A DNA stretch of 64,000 nt, from contig JAQNBH010000013.1 in assembly GCA_028752905.1 (NCBI GenBank), forward strand, positions 26,103,239 through 26,167,238. Direction: 5' to 3'. The position numbers and the translations under genes are program-made. Below are positions 53,545-63,082 of the stretch, one piece after another (the first letter of the stretch is position 1; each line of letters begins with the position of its first letter). The notes beneath the pieces were generated by a model that saw nothing but the letters and a program-made list of their open reading frames with translations, was not told where the DNA came from and did not search any database. The stretch comes from Cladorhizidae sp. MBARI D1340-BT2 (lineage: Eukaryota; Porifera; Demospongiae; Poecilosclerida; Cladorhizidae).

Positions 53545-54600
53545 GGTCCCCCATGCCAGGACCATACAATGCTCCGCCCTCCATTGAACTCTGTTGCCTC
53601 TCGACAGCAAGCCTGACACTTGTTGCACTCATATGTTCTGTCTTACCCACTCTACTCCATACAACAGAATTAAACTCATTTTGGTTGTGTATAACCAACC
53701 ACCTAAACATTTGCACAAAAGATCCTCGGACATTAATTTATCAAAAACCTCCTAGCCTTGTCCAGAGCAATCATAGGCCTATCGGTACTGTTGGTACCTC
53801 ATCTTTAGCACAAGCTGGATTAAACTTACACCAACTCAAAACTCGATCCTCGGACATTAATTTATCAAAAACCTCCTAGACTTGTCCAGAGCAATCATAG
53901 GCCTATCGGTACTGGTGGTACCTCACCTTTAGCACAAGCTGGATTAAACTTACACCAACTCAAAACTCCTGTAGGACAATACTCGTGTTGGGATGTTCCA
54001 TAGTTGACTAAGAGTGATAAAAAATCGCTTTCACATCGCAAATCATCCCCTCTAGGTTGTCCTTTCTAATTTCTCCCCTATAGTAGGTTTGCATTTTAAC
54101 TATAGACACACGACTAACCCCCCTAGCACCACCCAAAGACACTAGGACCGTAAGGCTCGACTTCAAACAACCGTTTATGTGCATTTGTATACCCATCACT
54201 AATTTATGTGTGTGTACCTAAGCTTCAGTCTCTCCACTGAACGCTAAAAAAGTTTGTGTTCCTACAACTTCCATAGAACCCGAAGAGCCATCAAAATTGG
54301 CTTCACAATTTTTACCTTGTGACCCTCAAACCATTCCGTGTAACTTGCTACTGTTTCATCTTCAGGTCTTCGTGCACAAGCTTGACAGAACTTAGACATA
54401 AGATAATAATCTAAAACTTCTCCAGTGTCCCAAGACATCACCGCAACCAAGCCATAATTTGATTTGCGGCCCTGTCTAAGCCATGTGCCGTCAACAGTAA
54501 TACTAACATCAATGATGTCTTCATGCCTAACCCTATAAAAATCATGTAACCTATGAGCGGCATCCAACATAATACTCTGTTACTGCATTTGCATCACTCC
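53545..54600 (-). pseudogene. Mutator-like transposase-domain protein, frameshifted
   Basis: The minus strand from 54570 reads DIIDVSITVDGTWLRQGRKS, NYGLVAVMSWDTGEVLDYYL, SKFCQACARR, and after a frameshift near 54.31 kb NCEANFDGSSGSME: the (V/F)DGTW ... GS(S)GxME signature of the Mutator-like transposase family common in invertebrates. 54199-54008 continues (VSIVKMQTYYRGEIRKDNLE). The end, at about 53.70-53.55 kb, reads HNQNEFNSVVWSRVGKTEHM and EGGALYGPGMGDL. The middle is disrupted by a 123-bp tandem duplication. Frameshifts and stops make it nonfunctional. Confidence 0.78.
53720..53968. repeat. Tandem duplication of about 123 bp inside the Mutator-like gene
   Basis: The block from GATCCTCGGACATTAATTTA to ACACCAACTCAAAACTC occurs twice in a row with only a few differences. 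Confidence 0.95.
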
Positions 54601-54658
54601 ATGTAACCTATGAGCGGCATCCAACATAATATTCTGTTACTGCATTTGCGTCACTCCT
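54544..54658. repeat. Tandem duplication of about 57 bp
   Basis: ATGTAACCTATGAGCGGCAT to GCATCACTCC is present twice in a row with two substitutions, at the 5' end of the Mutator-like fragment. Confidence 0.95.
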
Positions 54659-54659
54659 T

Positions 54660-56085
54660 ATTGACCTAGTATATTTAAAAAAACAAGTGGAACCAAGAGG
54701 GGGCAACATATCCACGACTGCAGTGACTAATTCCAGCAATGCGAGGAGCACCCTGTACTGACTGGATGTTCAAAGAATGCTTCTACAGATACAGGGTTTG
54801 AGATGTCTTGAGTGTGTGAGGAAATATCAGCTGGCATCAGGTGCGCTGTTCATGTGGAGGAGGGTGACATATTGGGGGGGGGAGGAGGTGTGCTCTCACA
54901 CTATACCAAGCATTAGATAGCTCCTCAAACAAGAGTATATAGCTGTTGAAACATGAAAAGTCAATTCTTAATGTTTGATTCCAACAAATGTCAATCTTTA
55001 ATGCACTTGAGCAATTTATTTTCTTTTTTTATGCCACATTTTTTATTCCTTGTTGTTGGCATGGTAACTTGTCTCACCTTCACTACACACTGTCCTTGCT
55101 GTTGGCATGGTAACTTGTCTCACCTTCACTACACTGTCCTTGTTGGAAAATAGAAAATATCTTCTTTTATAGCAGCAACCATGTTGTGTTGACTTTATTT
55201 TACCTCCCTATAGCCTCACTAGTCTCAATGACTTCGGAGACTAAACCAAGACTTGCGGTTATAATTTTGGAGCTCCATAGATTCTGTACACTTCACTGCA
55301 TTAATTTAATACAGTGTTCAAAAGATGGATCTCTCTGTGTGCTCTCTGTAATGCTAAAAATGTTATACAACCATGCCAAAGTGGCATGCAGTTAAAGCTG
55401 GCTAGCTCGAAGTGTCAGAGTGCCTGAACTGGCTGCAGGTGTGTGAGACTCCTGACATACTACTGTGGTTATAAATGGTGGTGCTACATTGGCTGTATTA
55501 GCAGGTGGCCTTAAGTTGTCTCATGGATATCTCGCAACCCAATGACATTTTGAGTATCCACAGTCTGACATACTAGCCACTTATTAGCGCCTAATAGAGT
55601 GTATGGGTCTTCCTCTTGCCACACTAATTGCCTAACACTTGCAATCAGTAGCTACACCTACAGCCAGTACAGGCTCTCAATAGTTATATCCCACCAACTT
55701 TTAATTATGGCTGCATGTAAATTCTACATGGCCATACCTCCCAGTGACTTATACAAGGAAAGAAGTGGGGGGGTAGGTGTCTGAGCCTCCTAAAATTTCA
55801 TACCAGTCATTATTTTTGCTGATATTAATTTCACTATAAAAACAAGAAAATTATTCTATGCAGCACATTTGGTGTGTAAGCAGTGGCTAAGATATAGGGA
55901 AGGTGGGGAAAGGGGTGTGTGGGCAGGGAGTTTGCACCCCCTAATTTATAGAACATATTCCAGAGGTGCTCTCTATATAGCACACAATATAAAATCAGCA
56001 AATGGTGAAGACTTTCAGAGCAATTTGGAAGTGTTTAGAGTTGCTTTGGGAAGAACGTATATGTATTAGATTTAACCAGACAACT
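54660..56085. other. No gene recognised; one small tandem duplication
   Basis: At 55.05-55.14 kb, TTGGCATGGTAACTTGTCTC ACCTTCACTACAC is repeated twice. Short G runs occur at 54.88 and 55.77 kb. The rest has no supported frame. Confidence 0.5.
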
Positions 56086-56089
56086 GTCT

Positions 56090-56480
56090 CTTCTTTACGA
56101 TGCCAGGGTGCTTCCCTGATGAACATCTAATCTAACAGGAAGCGTGTTGGACTGGACTCCTTCAACTACCACAAAATAACCACAACTTGCAGAGAATTTC
56201 AGCAGGAGGGACTGCATCAAAAGCCTTACTGAAGTCTAGACACACAATATCAGACTGACAGCTGATGTCTAGGGAATTGAATATCTAAGTGGCCGAAATG
56301 AGAAGTTGTGCAAGAAAGGATTTGTTTTGCATGAATTCAAACTGAAATTTGGACAATTGATGAAAGGACATTTGACGATAATTAATAATTGGAGATAGTT
56401 CTATGGAGCTAATGGGAGGTTTGGGCGAGGCACTAATGGGATAGGTGGAACGAGTAGAGGCAAGTCTACATGAGGAGAGG
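56090..56480 (-). pseudogene. LINE reverse transcriptase fragment
   Basis: The minus strand at about 56340-56190 reads QFEFMQNKSFLAQLLIS, SDIVCLDFSKAFDAVPPAEI, LCKLW: the YLDFSKAFDxVPH motif of animal LINE RTs with its upstream QxGF...Q helix. SSIELSPIIN-like sequence precedes it. Stops are present and the rest of the RT is not found. Confidence 0.68.
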
Positions 56481-57085
56481 AGATATCCTTGATACTGGCA
56501 AGATGGAACTTTCAGACAAAGGTAGGTTATATTGTGGAGCAGAGGGGGAAGTCATAAGAGAATGTGATAAACAATGGAGTGAAACATAATAACATTGCCT
56601 AGCAACAAAGAGCCTGTTCTTCCTTATTTTGACCACTTTGTGCTCAACAACCAATGCTCTGCATTGCTATATATCAAGAAATAGTCTATTTTCCCTTATT
56701 TTGACCACTTTCTGTTCAATACCATCATCAACCAGTGCTCTGCATTGCAACTAAGTGCATTAAGGGTTCTAAGATCCCTTGAACACACCCCAGAAATGGT
56801 TTACTATGCAGACTCAGCTGATCTCACACACTGTGACTATGTTGAAAGTGAAACCCCACCAGCAGTTGCACCTGTGGCTGACACATCCAGAAGTATGACC
56901 ACACCTCCTTTCCTGTTGATCTAGATAGACATGCACACAATGTGAGAATGCCCAAACTGTCATGTAGAAGCTCAATGGGGACGTAACCTAGTGGATGGCT
57001 TTCTGGGCAATGTATGAGTCCTCTGCACAGCAACTCTGCCTGAACAATGATGAAACACAACTCTCCAAGAGAAGTGTAGAACCAC
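56480..57085. other. No gene recognised
   Basis: Contains a direct repeat with TTCCTTATTTTGACCACTTT and CCAATGCTCTGCATTGC (about 56.62 and 56.70 kb, roughly 80 bp apart). Confidence 0.5.
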
Positions 57086-57089
57086 GATT

Positions 57090-57300
57090 ATCCATGGAGG
57101 AGAGGAGAGAACCACAACTACCAGGACTCAGACATAAACTCAACTAGCCAGAGAGGAGAGAACCTCAAGTAGCCAGAAAAAGGATATAATCTCAACTAGC
57201 CAGTACAAGGAGTAACCTCAACTAGCCAGGAGAGGAGAGAACCTCAACTAACCAGGACAAGGACATAACCTCAACTGGCCAGGACAAGGATATAACCACA
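57090..57300. repeat. 27-bp minisatellite, third array
   Basis: About eight units of the GAACCTCAACTAGCCAGG type as at 1-428, followed by the same CAATTGGTG and ACAAATTTACACTCCT spacer as at 430-460. Confidence 0.92.
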
Positions 57301-57369
57301 ATTGGTGGGCACAAATTTACACTCCTAATGTAGAAGGACTTATGCAGGTTTTCTTCGTTCCTAGAGGCA

Positions 57370-57545
57370 TATTCCTCATGCCTCCACCAGCTTTCACAAA
57401 TAAACTGGACCCACCCCATTGTGGGTATATTGTCGACAATAGATCATCCATATATTTCTAAAAACATGCTCTGCACTTGCCAGTACCCATCTTCGAATGA
57501 TTAGGAGCACTATCACTCTTGCTTCTGGTAAGCAACATACTATTG
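57370..57545 (-). pseudogene. Copy of the hAT fragment at 570-740
   Basis: CCTCCACCAGCTTTCACAAA, CTGGACCCACC and GCTTCTGGTAAGCAACATAC occur here as at 0.57-0.74 kb, in the same order and orientation relative to the minisatellite. Confidence 0.85.
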
Positions 57546-57689
57546 AAGCTTAGTACCAGTCTTAAAGAGCTCTCTGCTTACCCTGCTCTTCAATCCAGCT
57601 GTTTTCTTATTCTTGACAAGCTCCTTCGGTCATCATTTCCTTACTATGAAAGATAATTCTCATGTTTCTTTCTTGCTGTAGAGAGTGGA

Positions 57690-57985
57690 GAGTAGTTGTC
57701 ATTCAGCCATACATACATAGTGCTTCCAAGCCGATAGGGAGAACTCTCCCAGGCCTACTGCATACTGCACTACATGCTGTGTGTCTAGCTGGTCAGTATA
57801 TGTATGTAGAAGATGCTGGTCTATGTAAGACAGTATTGTTTACCACTGAGGGAGACTATGTCACCTTATTTGGTGGTGGAAACTATTGGTGGGGAAAGGA
57901 GGGGAAGGGGGGTGGAAAGGTTTTATGTATGCTAGTGTATTTGATATATTTCGGTTTTCTGTTGGCAATTATTTGATGACACTCC
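57690..57985 (+). pseudogene. NHL-protein C-terminal fragment, G-rich insertion
   Basis: The plus strand encodes CLAGQYMYVEDAGLCKTVLF, TTEGDYVTLFGGGNYWW, matching the last NHL repeat of the 63.1-kb gene (CVAGQYVYVADDGVCKIVVF). It then has a G/A-rich stretch of about 30 bp where the next residues should be, and regains similarity in TTATGTATGCTAGTG and TTTTCTGTTGGCAATTA, which is the stop region and 3' flank of the NHL genes. It lies on the opposite strand to the two main NHL genes. Confidence 0.78.
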
Positions 57986-58014
57986 CTCCCCCTCCCTCCC
58001 ACCCCCATCGCAGT

Positions 58015-58390
58015 TTGAAGTGGTGGGGGGAAGATCCAGTCAAAATCCTGTAGTGCTAATGACCATCGATGGTTAGCACCTTTTATCTTGCTCAAGTATC
58101 GTAGTGCACTATGATCCATCTGGATTAGGAATACTCATCCTAGGAGATATGCTTTGAAGTCTTTCTGAGACAATTGCTAGACATTCTTCCCCAACTGTGG
58201 AGTAATGTGTCTCCCTATCAAGAAGCTTCTTCAGGAAATATACTATGGGCTTGTCAGACCCATGTTCATCTTGCTGGCTCAGTATAGCACCAATTCCTCT
58301 GTCTGAGGCATCTGTCTGCAGTACAAAATCTTTGCTGTAATCTGGTGTGGACAATACTTGTGGACTTCTTAAACTGTCCTTCAACTGCTG
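58015..58390 (-). pseudogene. RNase H of the Gmr1-like element
   Basis: VLSTPDYSKDFVLQTDASDR, GIGAILSQQDEHGSDKPIVY and KLLDRETHYSTVGEECLAIV, with the TDAS catalytic Asp, then MDHSALRYLSKIKGANHRWS and ALQDFDW. About 87 residues are open; one frameshift near 58.13 kb. Confidence 0.8.
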
Positions 58391-58499
58391 GAATGCCTAC
58401 TGGCAGTCAATAGTCCATTTCACCTTGGCTGGAGCTGTCTTCTTTGTGAGATCTGTGAGTACTGCTGCTGTAGAGCTGAAAGTTGGTATGAATCTGAGA

Positions 58500-59180
58500 T
58501 AGTAGCCAGCTAGGCCCAGGAAAGCTCTGACACATTTCTTGGTGAGACTGGCTGTTGAAAGTTTCGTACTGCTTCCACTTTTACCATCTGTACATAAATT
58601 TGTCCTTTGCCAATGGTGAGATAAGAACAAGTGTTCATGCCAATCTGGCATTTATTAAACTTCAAGTTCAAGTTCAAGTCATGATGTTTTAATCGAGTCA
58701 TGACTTGGAAAGGATGCTGCAAATGTTCTTTCCAAGTGTCACTGTAAATGACAATGTCGCTCTACAAAATTCAGGCATGTCTGAGAAGATGTTGTCCATT
58801 AGCCATTGGAAACAGGACGGAGCATCCTCGACTCAAAAGGGAATGCGTAGAAATCGATACTTCCCTTTCCTAGATATAAAGGCTGTCTTGTCTCTGTTGT
58901 TGGGAGCTACTTGGACTAGATGTAACCCTTTGACATATCAAGGGTGGAGATGAAGTTAGCCTTTCCAAGTGATTTTAGTAGATCTTCTATCTGGGGCATC
59001 AGATAAGGGTCAGGTTGGGTAACCTTGTTGACTTGGTGATAGTCAATGCATACTCAACAGTCCTATCCTATTTCGCCACCGGGACAATAGCTGATGTCCA
59101 AGGGCTATAGGGGACAGTCCGCAGGTTAGTGCATGTCAGCAGGGAAGTACCAATGTCAATATGCAACTGTGTTGCTTGTG
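58500..59180 (-). pseudogene. Reverse transcriptase of the Gmr1-like element, frameshifted
   Basis: Start: LTQATQLHIDIGTS, YSPWTSAIVPVAK. Middle: DPYLMPQIEDLL, STLDMSKGY (first catalytic Asp region), FYAFPFELR. The YxDD region is damaged (EFVERHCHLQ and HLERTFAA survive around it). End: KCQIGMNTCSYL, CVRAFLGLAGYYLRFIPTFS and LTDLTKKTAPAKVKWT. The full RT length is present across four frames. Confidence 0.78.
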
Positions 59181-59639
59181 TAAGGCCCGGTATGTAAGTA
59201 AACACCTCCGGGTGTTGGCCAATAAAGTCAGATACCTCTCTCTTCTGGTCAGTGGTCAGATCAGGCCCTAGCATCAACTCAGTGTTTGTCTCCAGTGGAG
59301 TGGTGAAGGAGTATTTATCCAGGCCCGGGTCATCTTTTCCCACTAGTTTATCCAATGTGGAGAATACTGATTCTGCTGGAGAGAGCCACAGCTTTATCAT
59401 GTTGACGTGTATGGTGCAGGTTTTCTTCCTCTTATCTGGCATCTTGACAGTGTATGTCACAGGAGAGCTTGTTTTCAACTAAGTATGGACCAGTCCATTT
59501 AGCAGTGAATTTGATGGATTTCACTGGCATAATTACTAGGATTTGATCACCCACGTCCAAGTGTCATTCCTTAGTCTGTTCGTCATATCTAGTTTTGTTC
59601 TCCTCCAAGAATGGCAATGCCTGTCATCTGGTCAAGCGC

Positions 59640-60400
59640 CTGGATCACAATTCTAGCATCCATTCAATGTTTGTGGTTTGTGGAGCATTATTGTCGGTCC
59701 AGCTACCTTCAATTCATCTAGGGGGCTCCTCACATTTTGCCCAACAATGATATTGAATGCCGAAAACCAGTGCTTCGTTTCTGGACTTCCCCATAGGCAA
59801 ATAGTAGGTAGGGAAGGAGGGTGTCCCAACTTCTTTGGTTTTGACTTTAGCATAGCCTTGAGAGTGCCATGGATCCATTCAATGGCGCCATTTGTCTAGG
59901 GGTGATAAGGTGAGGTTCTTATTGGCTTGACTTCCAAGAGCTTGAAATTTGACCCCTGGTTGGAGAGGATTTCTGCTGGAATTCCCAACCGAGAGAATAT
60001 ACCTATGGGGAGAGTAGCCACTGTTTATGAGTCTATGTTCTTCAGTGGTACCGCTTCTGGGTACTGACTGCCGTAATCCATCAATGTCAGGATGTATTTG
60101 TTGCATGCTTTAATTCTTGTCAACGGCCCAACTATATCAATAGCTAACATGGCGAAGGGCTCTGCCATCAGTCAGTGGTGCCTTTCTTCTCGCAGCCTTC
60201 TGACGTTGTGGGCACAATTTGCACACCTCCTTGACATCTCTAGCGAGTGTGGGCCAATAGAAATGTTGGAGTAAGCGGTGCTTAGTTCGTTAGAAACCCA
60301 GGTGCTGCCATTGGCAGTGTGAGCCACTCAGATGGCTATGTTCTTTCTTGCTTGTGGTAGAATAACTGCAGAGCATCATTCTATAACTGGTTGTTACAGT
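59640..60400 (-). pseudogene. Integrase of the Gmr1-like element, frameshifted
   Basis: The zinc domain HRLLQHFYWPTLARDVKEVC with following CP-Q lies at about 60.30-60.20 kb. The core has MLAIDIVGPLT-like sequence, YILTLMDYG, IPAEILS, then the end HGTLKAMLKSKPKKLGHPPS and GFSAFNIIVGQNVRSPLDEL. It is upstream of the RT on the same strand. Confidence 0.75.
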
Positions 60401-60719
60401 ATCTGTATAACACTCCATCTTGGTAAACACAGCTGGTATCTCCCCTCCTTGTTTCTTGTCTAGCTGACTGCAGAATCAGGTCTTGCTGCTGTTCTTGGAT
60501 GAATTTGTTTAAATCCATGTACGCATGCAACGGGTCGAAAGCATCCCTTTTTGATGAGTCAGCATTCTAATCCATGGCTGTGTTCTGTTTAAGGTTGTTG
60601 CCTGCATCTGCCTGCTGAATGTTTGCTCGTCTGATGGCTTCTTGCCTCTTCTAAGATCGAGACATCTTGATCCTGTGCTTGGTTGGAACAATCATATCAT
60701 CACATCATGCAGTAATCCA

Positions 60720-61915
60720 AGAGGATATGAACTTGAGGCTAGTGTACGATGCCTCTGTGAAGACAAGTGTCCATCTATCAATGGCCTTATATATGTCCTA
60801 ACTTTTGGCAGTGCACACCAGATCTCCTCAGATTCAGGCTCCACAAGATTGGCCTCATTGCAGATGTGGAAAAGGTGTCCATTATGTTCTGAGTTGCACC
60901 TGCAGATATAGATGTCCTGAGGTGCTTGTGGATTGTGAATTTGGAGGATTCATTCTCGGGAATTGCTGAGCTACAGTTTACTCAAGTGGTATCCGGAGCA
61001 CCAGCCAGCCCATTTTTCCTGACTGCTACTATTCATCATCACATTGAGAAGTTCCCGTTGATTGATCAACCCTTTGTCACATAACCCTTTGTTGAGAAGT
61101 TCACATGGATCGATCAACCCTTTGTTGAGAAGTTTCTCTGATCCATCTACATGGATGACCTCAGGTTGGGGTCCAATAACATTGAGTGAGTTTATGAGTT
61201 CTAAATCAAGTCAAAGTTGCGTTTGGCAGAGACTGTGTTTAACATTGGTTGAAAGTCAAGCCCTTGGAGTGTAGAAGATGTGATCGGTGACCAGCTCATC
61301 TTCGATGTCAGTGGTGTCTTTCAAGCCATGAAGGAGACACAAGCAGCTAAGAGGAATGCTGTAAGCCTTGCCACAAGGAACTCCATCTGTCGGGAGTATC
61401 GGAAGTGATCTCGCCACTCAATATATGATTCAAAATGCTCTGTCAGCACCTGTACGATACCAAGACAGGTGGTGTGGACCACTCTATGGAAGGTCACTGA
61501 GTGGAAGAGGTTGACCTCTGATCAACAACGAGCCGAGCCTTTCAAGGGAGTTATGGATGTGTCTGTATATGTGTTGTGTGACCAGAGAAGTCCACTTGGG
61601 TGGAGTTCCTGAAGCGCTGCACATCAGGAGAGGGTGCCCAGTGTCTGACAATGCCAGGACCTTCAAGGTTACAAAAAAATATCACTGCAGTACTGGACAG
61701 TGTAGAGGTCAAGCACCATCTCCCTGGTGTCAATGCCAAGTGGACCTTTAATCTGGAGAATATACTTCTTGGTGGGGGCGGGGGGGAGGGGAAGGGTGGG
61801 GGGTTCGAAATAATGATTAGAAGTAAGAAGAAGTGCCTGTAAAAAACTGTATGCGAGGCGTGAGCGCATATGATGAACTGCTGACATCAGTCACAGTTGT
61901 CGAGATGATACTAAA
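60720..61915 (+). pseudogene. BEL/Pao retroelement remnant, copy 2 (RT and integrase)
   Basis: RT: NLRLVYDASVKTSVHLSMA (60.73 kb), LLRFRLHKIGLIADVEKV (60.83 kb), AELQFTQVVSGAPASPFF, LTATIHHHIEK, then SIYMDDL (catalytic box, 61.15 kb) and IKSKLRLAETVFNI. Next AMKETQAAKRNAVSLATRN, WKRLTSDQQRAEPF, then integrase CCVTREVHLGGV, KWTFNLENILLGGG and YDELLTSVTVVEMILK. The YDAS ... IADVEK ... YMDD ... AKRNAVSLATR order identifies BEL/Pao. The RNase H and most of the integrase front are deleted, with stops elsewhere. The integrase frame runs straight into the minisatellite. Confidence 0.82.
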
Positions 61916-61919
61916 GGAT

Positions 61920-62265
61920 AGAAGCACAAATAGCCAAGACAAGGACATAAAATCTACTAGCCAGGAAAAGGACATAACCTCAACTAGCCAGGAAAGAACT
62001 TCAACTAGCCAGGACAAGGACATAACCACAACTAGCCAGGACAAGGACATAACCTCAACTAGCCAGGACAAGGACATAACCTGAACTAGTCAGGACAAGG
62101 AGAGAACTTCAACTAGCCAAGACAAGGATAGAACCTCAACTAAGGACAAGGAGAGAACCTTAACTAGCCAGGAAAAGGAGAGAACCTCAACTAGTCAGGA
62201 AAAAGAGAGAACCTCAACTAGTCAGGACAAGGAGAGAGGTTTAACTAATCTAGACAAGGATAGAA
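61920..62265. repeat. 27-bp minisatellite, fourth array (about 12 units)
   Basis: GGACATAACCTCAACTAGCC units. The frame carried over from the BEL/Pao integrase reads T-S-Q-D-K-D-I repeats through its first 50 codons. Confidence 0.93.
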
Positions 62266-63080
62266 CCCCAGCCTAGCTTTCATGCCTTTAGAACAATCTC
62301 CAAATTACCTGCCAAACCTCAATGCCCTCACTCTCAACACACTACTAACCCCCATGAGGGATGCACTGTCATGAACCCAACCTCTGCCAGCACCGAAACT
62401 GACCCTCACCCTTCTAGGATACCACCATGCTGTGTCCCAAGCCCAATATAAGCCAAGATCAGTTGGCGATGAAGAATGCAAGGGTCAGAGTGCAAACAAG
62501 GAGTATTGGCATGGTTTAGTCAAAGCCAACCCTTTACCAACTCCAGTGGTGGGGGACAGAGACTGGAGACATCAGCATTGTAAATCTCATCTCTGCAAAC
62601 TAATTAAACCTAATGAGGTTATGCCTTCAATATGTAATTAGCTGACCTAACACTCCTGTGATTATTGGAATAAGAAAGGAGAGGTGACGATCAAGGACTC
62701 TTGCAAGCAGCTATATGACCATTAGTGATGTCTGTGCTATGTTCTGCACTATAGTGGTGGCTGTTAATTACTACATCCTTGTGGTCTGTGCCCACAGCCT
62801 TCTGTGATGTAAGTCAGTTAGCCAGAGGGAATGTCTTGTTGAGAGCATATATATCTTAGAGGTCTTAACCTGGTGAGGATGAGGTCAGGAGACCTCCCTC
62901 CACCACATTCTGAGGGGGAGGATTTGCAGGCCACTATTTAGGCCCCACCAATAATTATAATTATAATTGGTGGTTTCCTTCTGGACAAAGGAAGTCTTCA
63001 AGTTCCATTACCTCTTGTCAGTGGAGGACAATAAAAGCTCGAATCATGCATTATAATTCATCAACTAATTGCCAACAGAA
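62265..63080. repeat. Spacer duplicated at 37.90-38.51 kb
   Basis: Same landmarks in the same order as the first copy, with about 100 extra bp (62.34-62.57 kb) absent there. 3' flank of the second NHL gene. Confidence 0.9.
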
Positions 63081-63082
63081 AA

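Larger units (their letters stand above)
57995..60690 (-). mobile_element. Gmr1-like Gypsy element, fuller copy (integrase - RT - RNase H)
   Basis: Reading the minus strand: integrase zinc domain and core (60.38-59.65 kb), linker (59.5-59.4 kb), RT (59.18-58.5 kb), RNase H (58.39-58.02 kb), then a purine-rich tract at about 58.0 kb. The order is the same as in the 13.9-15.7 kb copy on the other strand. Gag is not recognised. The left end abuts the NHL fragment. Confidence 0.75.

Noticed and set aside
60830..60905. A CCHC-like zinc knuckle (CRCGKGVHYVLSC) in one plus-strand frame
   Set aside because: The same bases in another frame encode the conserved BEL/Pao RT stretch LLRFRLHKIGLIADVEKV, which explains them better.
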